A stretch of DNA of 64,000 nucleotides, taken from Styela clava. Taxonomy: Eukaryota > Chordata > Ascidiacea > Stolidobranchia > Styelidae. A program made the position numbers and the translations under genes. Below, in pieces: positions 39,301 through 52,100 of the stretch (position 1 is the stretch's first letter; each line of letters opens with the position of its first letter). The stretch lies in NCBI RefSeq assembly GCF_964204865.1, contig NC_135259.1, positions 13,650,974-13,714,973 of the forward strand. Direction: 5' to 3'. The notes beneath the pieces are model-generated. The model was not told where the DNA came from and searched no databases. It saw only the letters and a program-made list of their open reading frames with translations.

Positions 39301-41701
39301 ACTAGGTCTTTGAGAAAAAAGAAAATTATAAATTCAGCTCCGATCAGTCGTACACCAGTAAGGGATGATGCACATCAATCAAGTTTCAATTCTACGGATA
39401 ATAAACAAATAAGAATTCAAAGATTTTCAAGAAAAAAAGCAATAAGCTCTTACAGTAAGTATTTTGCTTTTTATTACAACTTGTGCATTGTATGGGTTTA
39501 TTCGAGATGTAATCTCATTACTTTTTATTGTTATGGTTAGTTGTAAATCCAGATAAAGAAATGTTCATGCTGTTTTTCTTCTGAGTACTAAATTGAGTTT
39601 TGGGGATCGGGTGCGCATAATCTAGCTTTATGGCAATTATCTTAAGAATTTTTTTTATTTTCTATTAGTAATGCAGTTTGATTATTACGATAGTTTACCA
39701 CAGTTAGTATTTTTTTTTAAATAGAATACCAGTAAAAGAGAATAACATTTTCAGTACCAATGTTTAAATGTAAAGCTTTTTTATTTTTACAAATTTGATA
39801 TTCTTTGTAATTGTAATTTCCATGTAAAAATATTTGTAGTAGGATTGTAATAAACAAATATTGTAAAGTAGAACTGAGGAACTGATTTTAGAAATAATTT
39901 ATTTGGAATACATTTGTTTGAAAACTTATCATATTAAGCATTTGGAGTCCAACAGTATTTGTATAACCGCAAAAGACTACATACAATTTCTGAAGACTCT
40001 AAAAAATGAAAAATATTGTTTCTGCATTTCCAAATTCAAACTCTGAATTTCCATATTTAATATACATTGGTTTCGATATGTTTTTTTGTTAAACATGAAT
40101 TGAATATTTAAATTGAATTATTGCATTAGAACAGGATTGTATTCATTGCATTTTATTGAAGTATGGTTTTATAGAAATTCTTTCCATCATTTCCAGTTTT
40201 ATTCAGAGTAAAATCGTAGGTGAGGCTTGAATATTGGTAAAGTATCGGAAGTAGATAGGATTTGATAGCGTAGATGTTATGACAACTAAAATAAGTTTGG
40301 TGATTTAAGCGTAAGTCTCGCGTTCTTGTGACCATTTTATTATTTGAACAAGGACTGTATTATGCCAATTTACATCGATTTATCACCTTTTATTTCTCGG
40401 TAAACAATAATAATATTTTATTATGAATATTTTGTGGAAATAGGAAGGGCATTGTATTATTGATGTATTGTACCATATAGATATCGGATGATGAAAAGTT
40501 TTTAAATAAAAGTCTGTATGAGATATTAAAGTCTTAAGATTTTCATATTTATTGCTGAGAGAGTAAATCCAATTATATTGTCTATTCATATTGTGAACCA
40601 CAGCCTCTTGTCTGCTTTCGAGTTCATGTCGGGTGTATGAGTGTTCAGCAAGTTATTTGTTTCATATACCTGGACTTGATTTATCAAGTAATAATTTTCA
40701 TATGCTTTGTTTTTACTATATGTAATTACCGTATGTATATCATAATTCCACACATGTTAATGAAACAAAACTCAATCTTTTCATTCGGTAAAAAAACAGG
40801 TACCTTGTATGCTCTTTGCTATGTGGAATATCATAGTCGTTCTAAAAGTGAAATGCACTTCAATTCAACACTTTACCAGTATGAAACACATTTTCTATAA
40901 CAAGATTCTGTTCGAAAATTTCTATTAATACATAATGATTTTATACACATAATTTTATATATAAGTCTTAATTTTCAAGTTTTGTATAACATGCTATGTG
41001 TATTCACATTGGCTTAAATAATTTATAGTTTTATTGAAGTTGTTAAAAATGATTTGCTTTTCAGACTACTCATGTCAGTTTAGTTTCATTTTACAATCCT
41101 TTTAAGTGGTATTGGCATAGCAACTGATCAAGTACCATGCTTTATCAGGTTCTGATCATTATATGAAAATTTTCCAGAGTCGCCATACAGTATTGAAAGT
41201 ACAAAAGCAACAAAGATGAGTCCCTCTAATCCATGGCCAAGAACACGAGTTGGAGATTTTGTTTTGGCATTTCCTTGGAATGAAGCAATGAGAAAAGCAT
41301 CAGGAGCCAATTTTGATATGAAGACTATAATTCGAGAGTTACAAAAAATATTGAAGGTATGGTATAAATCGTCGTAAAACCTGTTTGATAGCACATATTC
41401 GAAATCCTAATTTTTAAATCCTAATCGTGTAATGGCAGCGATATTATGGAAAATTTCTGAAGAATGATAAATTTAATTTATAATGCTTTCCCCCAAAACT
41501 TGCATTTTTATTTGTTAGAAATTGCTCATTGCTTCTAAAGAAGAAACAAACGGAACAAGAAAGAGAAGAACTTCGGCTGCAATAACAAAATCAGAAGCAA
41601 TTGAATTAAGTTTTATGCTCAAATTTGAAGATAAAGATTCAAATCCTTTGTATTTCTGGGGTCCCCAACATCCTCCACTCCTTTCAAGTGTATTGTCATA
41701 G
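32289..41701 (+). CDS. TTLL2: TTLL2-like tubulin tyrosine ligase-family protein (14 exons)
   Basis: Fourteen exons with agreeing phases sum to 2,445 nt, 814 residues plus stop. Family enzymes add glutamate or related residues to tubulin tails in cilia and flagella using an ATP-grasp fold; TTLL2 is a testis/cilium-linked member in vertebrates, and that role here is inferred. The N-terminal part is a full TTL domain. The C-terminal half is a long Ser/Arg/Thr-rich, probably disordered tail, then a conserved block with GDFVLAFPWNEA near the end. The ATG at 32289 is supported by an in-frame stop just upstream. Human TTLL2 is near 590 residues, so this tail is long. A possible AATAAA signal is at 41834. 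Two introns use GC donors. Confidence 0.93.
33465..33955. mobile_element. hAT-type MITE in a TTLL2-like intron
   Basis: A 491-bp element with ends TAGGGTTACCATA and, complemented, TAGGCTTACCATA. The flanks are ctaatact and ctaaaact, an 8-bp target duplication with one mismatch. A short relative is at 47939-48141. No transposase frame. Confidence 0.88.
33995..35517 (+). CDS. TTLL2: TTLL2-like gene, exons 4-7 (ATP-grasp core)
   Basis: Exons 33995-34201, 34393-34548, 34777-34959 and 35421-35517. They encode KPTDLSRGRGIFVF (ATP-binding loop), VQKYISSPLL, FDLRIYVCV, HLTNTSINK, CFELFGFDILID, and KPWLLE joined to VNFSPALS, giving the catalytic E-x-N metal/ATP site. Exon 6 ends at a GC donor (GAG then GCAAGT), so the LLE-VN active-site joint depends on correct use of a GC-AG intron. 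Confidence 0.94.
35130..35225 (+). repeat. Possible tRNA-like SINE fragment
   Basis: Contains a good B-box, CCAGGTTCAAATCCCATG, in the plus direction inside the intron between TTLL2-like exons 6 and 7. A clear A-box and ends were not found, and it is different from the main SINE family. It could be a short SINE remnant. Confidence 0.3.
35631..41701 (+). CDS. TTLL2: TTLL2-like gene, exons 8-14 (tail)
   Basis: Exons 35631-35703, 36227-36474, 37470-37581, 38141-38365, 39057-39454, 41178-41356 and 41519-41701. Exons 8-12 encode a Ser/Thr/Arg-rich tail of about 350 residues with little sequence conservation. Exon 13 encodes GDFVLAFPWNEAMRKASG and IIRELQKIL, a block conserved in TTLL2 proteins. 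Exon 14 ends LLSSVLS and the stop at 41699-41701. Exon 8 is preceded by a NAGNAG pair (TAGCAG), allowing two acceptors three bases apart without frame change. Confidence 0.88.
36595..36885 (-). mobile_element. tRNA-derived SINE, copy 3 (nearly full)
   Basis: Matches the 50775-51070 copy over most of its length: GATGAGACGGCTTAATCATA, GGCGAACCACAGCC, GGATTTGAACCCACGCAGG (B-box complement) and CGCTTAGCACGATGCACCAC (A-box complement). A central deletion is present. It lies in the intron between TTLL2-like exons 9 and 10. Confidence 0.8.
40590..40680 (-). mobile_element. tRNA-derived SINE, copy 4 (fragment)
   Basis: Shares GTGAACCACAGCCTCTTGTC, CATGTCGGGTGTATGAG, and AGTTATTTGTTTC with the SINE family. 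Heavily truncated. It lies in the intron between TTLL2-like exons 12 and 13. Confidence 0.55.
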
Positions 41702-41954
41702 TGTTTTAAGGTAAGTTTTTGTACTTATTTTTATTCCGTTTTAAAAAGCCTTGCAACTAGGTGGAAATATTATACATTCAAAGGTAAGATGACTGTGTAA
41801 TTAAATGACATTTTTAACAGCTGTTACTGTGGAAATAAATTTTAATATTCACAGTAGTTTTCTGATATCTCATTGAAAAAAATTAATTGAATGAGATAGA
41901 CGTGATGTCAAGTATTCAAAGGGTAATTTTTATAATCACAAGGCTTATTAATAT

Positions 41955-42235
41955 AGGTGGGATAAGAATTTCATATACATCGTGGGGAAAAGAAAGCCGA
42001 TAGGACAACTTAATCATGGTATTCGTCCGGTTACCAGTCCGTGTTGAGTGGGGGATAGTTACCCAGTCATTAATTTCAGATGCATGAGCTTGATGATGGA
42101 GGAAGCCGTATTCAACCAGCGATTATGGTAACCATCCTCGTTCAGTAATCTATGTCGCATAATTGGTAATCAGAGTTTCGATGAGAATCTTGTTTCTAAT
42201 ACCTGATACACAATGCGCTGCCACCAAGCCAGCTT
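41955..42235 (-). mobile_element. tRNA-derived SINE, copy 5 (diverged)
   Basis: An older copy with AAAGCCGATAGGACAACTTAA, CGTCCGGTTACCAGTCCGTG, GCTTGATGATGGAGGAAGCC and a degraded tRNA-like end with CAATGCGCTGCCACC. It lies just 3' of the TTLL2-like stop codon. Confidence 0.7.
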
Positions 42236-45200
42236 AATTCATGTTAAATTCTGAGAATTATGAAGAAAAATTCTTTATACGTTTGTGTTCATTGTTCCGA
42301 ATGATAAGGAGATTTCAGATTTGTTCCAGACAATAGGTTGTTGTACTTTCCATTGTTTGGGGGCAACTTAGGGAAGCATTAAATTTCCTCACAGACAATA
42401 ATTTGATGTAACGTAGACATTCATACATGATTAGGCATATTTAACAATCAAATATACCTTCAGAAAAAAATGTTTAGATAAGATATGGCCAAATCTGTAT
42501 ATCTTCTATTCCAAATAAATCTTAAAATAATAATTTGGAATACCAAATATATTCTAGATTGAGTCATATTCAAATAATGATAATAGGCCTACTTAAGAGT
42601 TAATTTTAAGTTTAACTCAATTTGTCATAGTTGTCAAAAATTAAATAAAAGTCTTTTTGGTTATTGAAGGAGACTTCAATTTCTCAAAAATAAAATTTTT
42701 TAAATAAAAACTACGGTATTCTTCAAATCAATAATTTGAAATGTTAAATCAGTTTGAAAATTTGATTCATTTTTGGTATACCTGGGTATATCTGTTAGGA
42801 AAAACACCATCACATATTATGCTTTGTATTCAAAATTTTTGTAGATTTAATGAAATATGTCTCAGGAGGATGTCATTTCTGTTTTGGTCCCATAAAATAT
42901 AAATCGCAACAAGTCATTGCTTTTACTAGAGAACAAAACAAATACATTACACAAGATAATATTATTTATATGTCGGCAAGACTTTTGTCCACCCTCTAAC
43001 ATAACTAAATATGTTATGAGAACTTTTGAAAATGTTTTCTTTGCCAGTGGGAAGGTTGTTTCAGTGGTAGGACTTATCCGGAAGTATATCCTTGACAAAA
43101 CAACTTTTTGGATAAGATATTTCTGATTGAAAAAATAATACACACAAATTCGATTCATCATTCTGAATATGCTTAATAGTGTTTTCTTTGGTGGCATAGG
43201 ATCAATTTCAATATGACCTAAAACATTTGAATTTGTGATTTTCTGTTTAAACGTGGTTTTTGTGTTTTATTATATTGATACATAAATTCAATTCTTGATT
43301 CTGAGTAAGCTTGAAAGTGTTTTTATTGGTTGTATAGCAACAAATTGAATATTTTTAAATTCAAATATGACCCTAAAATATAATATTGAAATTTTATATT
43401 TGATCATGGTGTTTTAATATATTGACAAATCCTTTGTTGTCATTTGCAATTCAGAATTGAATACATCAGCTTTTAAAATCCTGATTACATTCACATCAGG
43501 TTACCTTAGTTACGCACTTGAAATATTTTATCAGGTTTCGCAATTCAAACTCTTAAAGTGTTTGGGATCAATTTTGGGCCATAGTAAAATCACATGCTAT
43601 TTTCATATTTCATCCATGTTTTATACATGGACGATTCTTTTGTTGATGATAGTTTGCTTTTCAATTGAACCAACCACAAGTCCCCACTTATCTCTTGCAG
43701 TCAATATTTGTTCAAATGCCCTAGCGTGCCAACCCAATTTGTTTAAAAAAGTGAACTGGTTTTATATTGCCACACATACAGTAACAATAGAGATTACAAT
43801 AAATCGGAATATAAATTTAACTCTTCACATAAATAAATAACATATCGCTAGAAATTAAAGTTGTATTCCTGTTTCAATATTTGTAGTAAACTCGAATCTG
43901 TGAATATCATTCACTTTATGGTTTATAATTAGACACTAAGGCAAATGGATCGTTTTGAAAAATTGTTGTTGTTCTCGCTGGGGTGGTCATCGTTGTAAAA
44001 AATTGTTTCTTTTCACAACTAATATTCAATTACTTTCAAATTTTTTGTTCTTTTATTCTGCTGTTTTTTATAAGACAATTTTCTCAAAGCTCGGTTGGTG
44101 CACTCACTCGAAAATGGGGAGATTTATCTCAGAGTGAAGTTACAGGCGAATTCCACATAACTGAAGTTTTCATGAAAAAAAAACTTTGGACATGACCGGA
44201 ATTTTGCTGACATTGTTGTGGTAGTCATAGTCATCGTAATATTATCCACTGCTATCTCATGCCATGTATAATCAAGTATACATACATCGTTACAATGAAG
44301 AGGTGGGACTATTCACGATTATTACATTCCGCGGGTCTAGAGCTTCTTGATTGTACCTTCAATGCCCCTCAAAGATCTATATTTAGTTCACCCCAAACAA
44401 ACAAAACAATAGAACAAAAGTTTCTTTTTGTCGGGAACGTGTTCTTATTGTTTAAAAACGATTGTCGAGAACAGAGTTATGTGATACGCCCGTTAGGTAT
44501 ATTTATATCAATGTTTTTTATTATTCTTTGGAAATCTTGTACAGCATAGATGGCGTGATATTAAATTAACCCTTTCTTCTATCATCATTAATTCTATTTT
44601 TCCTATCGCTTCAAGCAAAAATCTGTATACTCTACATATAGTTAACTAGGGGATTGAGCCGTTTTGTTAACTTTATTGGACACGAAATGGTCCTAATGGA
44701 TTCGCGAAATTTTTTTTTTTTTGCGTTTTTTTATTTTTGTGAAATTTTCTTTTTTTTAACAATGTGCTAATCGATTTCAAAAGTCAGTATTCAAAGATGG
44801 ATATTACTCAATTTTCTATGATTTCTATTGGGCCCGATATTTCAAGCCAATTTTTTAAAAATATTTCTCAGGTACACCTTCGGTGACATTCGGTTCATTT
44901 TTTTTATTCAGCTGGAATTTTGCTATTATTGCATTAGTTATTTGTCTTTTGTGTCGAGACATTTTGGGAATTTCTCTCGCTTTTACATTTTATAGGAGTG
45001 AAAATCAGGTTAACGTGATAATGCGTGATTGGCCCTTCATCGTCCGAGGGTTAAATTTGAATTATTCGGGGAGGGAAGATATGTCCTCCGAGATCTTTCA
45101 ATCGTCGGGTTATGTCAACACGATGGCAGCCGAGTTACATAATGACATACTATGAACGCGTGATATGCTGCCAAATTTCTATGTAAAACGATGAATTCGA

Positions 45201-47930
45201 CCAGCACACTCGTATCGTAGATGAATTTAGCATGTTCGCCTTTCTCCGTTGTTAGAAGAAACGAAATCTTTCCTGGACCGCTTTGCCCGTATATCGTATA
45301 TCATACTTGTGATGCCAACATCATCCAGCTCTCTGCCACTAAGCCACCCACCCCATCAACTGAGAGATTTGTTGGAAAAACGATTTAGGTTTTATTTAAC
45401 AATGTTTGTAATCATGTAATTTGCTAACTAAATCGTGGTAAAAGGTATAATGGCGGATGCCTTATCTCATTGATCGTTAAAAATGCGGTCAAGAATATTT
45501 GTAAGTGAAGTTGCTGGACTACTTGTCGTCACAGCAAGTACCCGTAACGTAACCGCTACATACATAAATTTTGAACAATTGTCAAGTATTTCCGGATATA
45601 ACATGATTATCTGACGAAGAGGACATGGGCATCACGTGATTAAGCAGTCTTTTTAGGATTTTCTCGCTCGCAGTATAAATATGGAAACCGTCCTATTCCA
45701 AAATTTTATGACGGCACTATTATATCAGCTAGTTTTGCTGGGAATGTACATTCGCGACTAAGTTTATATTGATATCTAGTTATTGGTGTGCCATGTTATA
45801 TAGTTTTGTAGTTAGCAGAAAAAGGAAATCACGTGTGCCAGTAAGATCGATCTCCACTGGGACTGGACCTTTTTGAATACCTGATGATTTCAGAATCAAT
45901 CGAATATTTTTTTTTTCGAATCAAATTTTAAATACTTGAAGGATATGTAATTGTGTGTGACTTTTTTATTGTAATTGGAACCTCCAGGTCCAGGCACATA
46001 AATTACTACAAACATAGAATTCCTCATTCATATAGTTCGCTGAGTGTTCATACACAATAGGAAATAAGTTTCATCAATAACTCACTAGAAAGAAATAGAG
46101 TCAATTGTCGGAATTGCACTGTAAAAATATGGATTCAATAAAAAAAAAGGGTGGATTCATTTCGAGGGATAATAAAAAACAAGATAGCAGCAATTCGAAA
46201 TTTTCGTCAATACCTTCGAATAATTTCTTTTCGCCCTAATCTTCACTTCCCTTTAGAAATGCCCTAATTATTGTAATCAAATCAAACTAAAGTATTCTGT
46301 TTAATTAGCGTTAAGTGATCGTCTGTTTTTTTATCGTTTGTTATTCATATCGGAGCTGCGATTTTTAACGAAAGCCCTATAATCATCTTCATAACCGATT
46401 CAATTTTATTTCAGAATATGAAAACTCTCCATGCACTTACATCCTTAAAAGAGCCTGTGTTTACCTATTACTGAAGTCTCACTGTTTATTGGATAAAGTT
46501 TGCAATTTATTTTTATATATATAATATAGTGTTTCCGAATATTTTCAAGTAATTTTTTACAAAAAGTATTTAATAAAGATTTGCCTATCACTGCTAAAAA
46601 GTCCTGATCCTGATTTCAGATCTATGACAGAACGAGAGCTTTTAAATAGAGTAACGATAGACGAGAATTTCAATATCAGTATTCTAACTTATTTTTTACC
46701 ACATTCCATATCAGATTAGAATGCTAAATATATCGGTCTACATTTAGTCGATACTGAAAATTTGACTGATAATGCCAATATACATCTATACTTTTAATAG
46801 CATACTTACTATATATCTGATTGGAACACGGCCATGGATTGACATGAATAGTATGCATTTCAAGTTGCACATTCTGGAGAGCGCTCCATATTTTAAGAAT
46901 GGTAAATCGAAATGTAGTACTAAACGGTTGCCCGTGGACTGGAATGAAAATATTGAATCCAGCATACCCAAGAGTTATCTTGATTTTTCAAAAAAAATGT
47001 GCCAATGGATAATTTTCCGTTTGCATGAAGTGCAAAACCGACGCAATGCTTCCACTTCCTGTCTCAGACGCAAAATCCTGTTGCGATCCTCCCATGATTT
47101 CACGACAAGAACATTTTACTTTATCTCGTAAATGTCATTTTTTCATTCCGACTGCAAACCAGTCATTGTGCCTTAAATGCTTATCTACCTAAATAGGTTG
47201 CCACCACCTCGATGGACAAGGCGAACAGTGTTCGGTATGTAACACCGTATCTTCTGATATGTACTACATTGCCAGCAATTTAACCGCCAGAGAAGTACGG
47301 TAATTTGCAAAGCTGGGAACTGAAATTAAAGGCGCTGCTTAGTAATGATTAAAACTATTGTGAAATTTGTCTATGGGCAGAAGTATTTAGGATTAATTAC
47401 GGTTATTTTTATAATCCATTCATAAGCATTTCGATTTATTTAGAAATATAATGTGTTAGTATAGAATTTGGTTAATGGCGTAGAATAATACAGATGTTAT
47501 TGGAGGCATTAAAATATTACCAACAAAATGCAATACGAATCAAACAAGGCTTATTATTGAAAAGATGAAAAAACTGCCAACGATTTTCATTAAATTTTGC
47601 TTAGAAAGCCCTTTTATAGTGATTCTTTCATATGCAACCTACTCCTTCGGTAAGCTAGTGAACAGCTAGTTGTAAATGAATGTTTTGTCAAATGATCTCT
47701 AAATATGTTACTGTGAGTGATAGTTTTGCTCAAATTCGGAATAAAACCGCAAATCCACTTTGATGGCAGCGATGAGAGGACTTGTTTCCCAAGCTCCAGG
47801 TAAGCAAACACACCGCAGATCTTCTGTGCTTTTATGGTCAAAATGATTAATATGGGATAATGATGACACTAATGTCGTTCATGCATATTAGAATGGCATC
47901 ATTTAATGAATGGCGCCTAATAATGAATTA
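42236..47930. other. Large intergenic region between the TTLL2-like and KMO-like genes
   Basis: About 5.7 kb without supported exons. It includes long T and A runs (for example near 44709-44745), a short repeat at 46104-46140 shared with 8474, and scattered open frames of 60-127 codons. The longest (43457-43840 and 46772-47131, plus strand) have no conserved motifs and no splice partners. Confidence 0.5.
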
Positions 47931-47938
47931 GTTATAAT

Positions 47939-48141
47939 TAGGCTTACCCTACGTCCCCATTTAGACGGGGCAGTCTCGCTTTTTAGCGTTTTGTCCCGCC
48001 GTCCCGACAAAAGCCGGATGGCTTTAAATGTAGGCCTACGTAGTAAAATCGAAAACTGTGAAGTTACAGGATCACAGCTAATAAGGGATTGTTGTCTTTA
48101 GAGGCGTCCCACTTTGAAGTCACAAAAATATGATAACCCTA
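47939..48141. mobile_element. Short hAT-type MITE
   Basis: A 203-bp element with ends TAGGCTTACCC and, complemented, TAGGGTTATCATA. It is flanked by an exact 8-bp duplication, gttataat, at 47931-47938 and 48142-48149. It contains the same internal words as 33465-33955 (such as AGCGTTTTGTCCCGCCGTCC), so it is an internally deleted sister. Confidence 0.92.
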
Positions 48142-48224
48142 GTTATAATGCGCAGTTCTATACTACAAGCGGTGCATTTCCTCTCGATGCTTTGAAGTTG
48201 CCCATCTTGTTGCCAGCGCAATCA

Positions 48225-48700
48225 ATCAATCGTTTACTTGTCATCACAAAAACAATTTAAAAAAAAAACTGATACAATGAATAAATATATATATATATAT
48301 ATAATACTCATTATGTTATTCGTGTGACCGGGGTCGCGACACCTACAGCGCTGTTACAGTTTAGAATAAAAAGTAACATGAATGAAGGATAAAACATATA
48401 AATCCTAAGAATGAGGTATAACTGGCGCAAATACAGTAGTTGCGATATTAGAAATATTTGAGATTATGACACAAAGTAAAACTATAGGAATATGTAACTA
48501 TCTCGGAATAGTTACTAATAAAAATCCGAGGAAAGCAAGATAAAAATACAAAAAGATATAGGAAAGGCAAGTATGGCGAAATGAGACTCATACAACTACA
48601 AAAATTGATAGAGTGTAATGAAGATTACAAACAAACTATTATATCTATGATCTATATATATATATCTTATAATGTCCGCAACAAAGAGAAAAAGTCATTT
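48225..48700 (-). mobile_element. LINE 3'-end copy
   Basis: Resembles 23690-24200: shared words TGTCATCACAAAAA, GTGTGACCGG, and AAAAAGTAAC in the same order. It appears to be only the 3' UTR of the LINE family, the typical 5'-truncated insertion. It includes an AT microsatellite at 48284-48303. Confidence 0.65.
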
Positions 48701-49109
48701 GAAGAACATGGTTAACGTAGATTGAGGGCGCTCGCGTTTTTTTTTCTTCCGCTTCGAAAACATCACTTTGGGCATCACATCGATTGAATTTTTATTACTG
48801 GACACTTTTGGAAATATAAGCAAATTGCGCCCCTCAAATGAAATTACATTAAACAATCAATCAGCAACATTATTTGGCTTTGAAAAAATATATACATTTA
48901 GCGATGGCGATTCCAATATTTACTTCTTTTTTTCGTCTACGCATTTGCGTCTAAAAAGCATTCCAGACTCTGAATACAAATTAATTCAACTCTGCCAAAT
49001 ATATATGTTTGTTAGCTTGAAAATTTCCAAAGTGCTAAGGACCCAGCAGACAGAAAAATGCTTGCCGCAGCCATGATTCCCACATCTAAAAAAATTTCTC
49101 GTTTTTCAA
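48701..49109. other. Non-coding stretch downstream of the KMO-like gene
   Basis: No exon supported. It would hold the 3' UTR of the minus-strand KMO-like gene. A plus-strand frame (48768-49076) shows no motifs. Confidence 0.45.
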
Positions 49110-52100
49110 TTATTTTCTTAGCGACGTCATATGGCACTCACGTGTGCGACTGCCGATAAATCTTGTAGGAAATAAATATTGGAGAATCACTCTGAGCCTT
49201 TCGCGTAGTATATACCATGGTGTAGTAACTTCTGAGCTATGCACGGTGAAATTCCGTAGGGATATATCTACGGCAGCATGTGCTGCTTTTACTCGAGATT
49301 TTGAAAAGGCTGGAAGTACCTTTTCGAAGTTGCAGTCAAATTTTTCTATTAATTGATCGAAAATCAATGCGTCTTCCAAACCACAATTCACACCTTGCCC
49401 AAACAACGCTGTCATGGCATGTGCAGCATCACAGAGTATCACGGCAGTTTTTCCATAATGGAAATGTGAACACTTCACTGACACTAACGGCTTGGGTGCC
49501 TGTTTGAGAAACGATGATCTGAGATTTGCCCACCGATCAATGGGATCAAGTCTTTAAAATGTTTATTGAAGAAAGATATAACGTCGTCTTCATTATTAAT
49601 CTCTTCATACATTCGGCAAGGTATAACTATGGTAGAAGTGAATGTTTTGTCTAAATTTGGGAAGGCAGCAATCAAGAATTGTTTTCTCGGCCACATGTGT
49701 CCGTTGTGGAGATTCAACGAGTAATCTTCATCTGGCGACGAAGGAATATGAAACTCTTTATAACCAAGATCGATGTAATATTGGCTATAGTCCATTCTGC
49801 CCTTCATCATTTGCAGCCTTACAGCGGAATATGCCCCGTCGCATCCAATCAGTATGGTTCCTGTCTCTGTAATTTTCCCATCCGGAGTGCTAAAAGTCGC
49901 GTTCGGGATCCCGGTGTCGCAATTCGGCAACTTGTGTCTAAAATGTATGGTCACATTTTTTGTATTTTCCGCCTCTGTAAGAAGTCTCTGATTCAAATGA
50001 AGCCGTCCGATCAAGAGAATATACTGCCCCTTTCTTTCGTAAGGCAACGTATATGGTTTTCCTTTGGTCGGATGAATACAGCTAATATAAATACATATAG
50101 TTTAATGAACAGACAATGCAAAATCCTTGTACAGGGTATATTCAAATCCCATCAAACGGCTCAATCTAGTGTATTGCAACAATTTCTCGCCCGGTTATCA
50201 GTCCATGTTGGGTATGAGGAGTGTTAACTAGTTATTTATAGCCACCAATCATTAAAGACTCAAGTCCTATAATCAAATGACTCGGATTCCCATCAACTAG
50301 CTGTAAACAAAGTCGACTTCAAACTCGGGTTACTCATGACTCGAATTGACGCGCGGTTTAGGAATATTGGGCCCTTGTTTGAAGCCACGTAACGAACCTA
50401 AATGAGCCTAGTTTGATACGTTAACCCAGGGGTCCACGAACCCGCGCTTTTTCGTGTCCGTTGGTTAGCGTAGCAGTAATAATACAATTATTGATTCCAA
50501 AGAAAAATCCATCATTTTCACCATGAATGGTAAAAACAGCCTGCGTGTGTCTCATTAGTGGGGCGATTTTAGCGACGGCAAAGCGGAGAGATATTTCACT
50601 CTTGTCATGTTTCTCATATTTCAATCTTGTCACGTAATCTTCCGCGCTAACTACCCACTGGTCAGCACAGTACGGACAGAAAAAGCTCGCGATTCAATTC
50701 ATACAGCAATTCTATTTTACGAGACCATCGTTTGTTTCAACCTATCCTTTCGAATCAACATTTTGACAAACTCAGGATAGGAGGAGATTTAGATATTTAT
50801 CCCGAGGGAGCAGATAGCCGATAGGACGGCTTAACCATATGACAACCCACGGCTTCTCGCCGGTTACCATTCGATGTCGGGTATGGGATTAGTTAGTTAT
50901 TTGTTTCCGAAAGCATGGACTTGATGGCGAAGGAAGCCTTAACCGACCAGCGGTTACGTGAACCACCCTACGGTGGCGAGGAGTCCAGCAATCCTTTCGC
51001 ACATAACTATCCCCGCATGGGATTCTAACCTGCGAACCTAACGCTTGACACGATGGGCCGTAGCGCCGCGACTCACTCCACCAGGAACAAACATGGAACA
51101 CGCCTCACTGATGAAAATCTGAAAGACTCGCTCAGAGTTACAGTGTCAAGTTACACGTCGGAGTATAATACTATGCAACATTTGATAGTACAACTGTTAA
51201 GTCCATTTTATCTTAGACTTGTGCAGAGTGTTGAAAATCAATTTAAAAACACTCAGTTTTGAAATACAAGTGTTATTGATAGAAATTTATTTGCAACGTT
51301 GTGATAATCGTTTGATTTCCTGAAGAATCCTAAAGTTTATTAGTGTCTATACTTCACTAAACACCAGTAATTATATCAATAATTGAAGCTTAATCGAGCA
51401 ACTGATTTTTTTAGAAGTGTACATTGAACTGGTAGCCCGCAGCTTAATCTGTACCCTAAAATTAGCCCGCGGCTTCGAAAAGGTTGGTGACCCCAGCTTA
51501 ACTAAAAAATACATTGTTTATAAAAGCTCCATCTTTTTTATTCGAAAAATTTGCTATTCAGGAGGATGGTTAGATTCTGAATACTTGAAATGGAAATCGA
51601 TCTGCGTAGTCAAAAATTTGATTGTCTTGAGTCACGAGATCAGTCACTGACAAGCGCAAATTCATCGAAAAGTATAAAATATAAATAGCTTTGATAACAT
51701 TAGCGAACAGCAATATAATCTTGCTTGAATCTTGAAATATAGGACGCTGAAACGGACTCACGACTACAGCTACTCTGCACACCTTGATTACATTGGAACA
51801 CACATCGCCTCAATCTGTTGATTTATCCCAGCACATTGTAGTGCAGTCAAACCTCTTAAGTTCAGCACCAAAGTTATTTGTCGTCCCGCTGAACGAAAAG
51901 CATCAAAATCAGTATACCGTATCTCAGTTGTGCACATGCTGTACACCAATGGATGAATAGCTACCAGTACTGCTGAAACATAGATTGGTAGTCGAACAGC
52001 GAAAGTAACTGCTCCTTGGTAGATTTTTCGAGTACAAAACATTGATAAATCATCATACACTTATGTTTATTCAGTTTTTGAAAAGAAATCGTTTACATTA

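Noticed and set aside
44883-45155. A 90-codon plus-strand frame with a hydrophobic start.
   Set aside because: No splice partners, no recognisable family, and a position in AT-rich intergenic sequence where such frames are expected by chance.
49508-49545. A 34-base mini-intron in KMO-like exon 3 to repair the frameshift.
   Set aside because: It is far too short for an animal intron, would remove conserved residues, and does not restore the frame.
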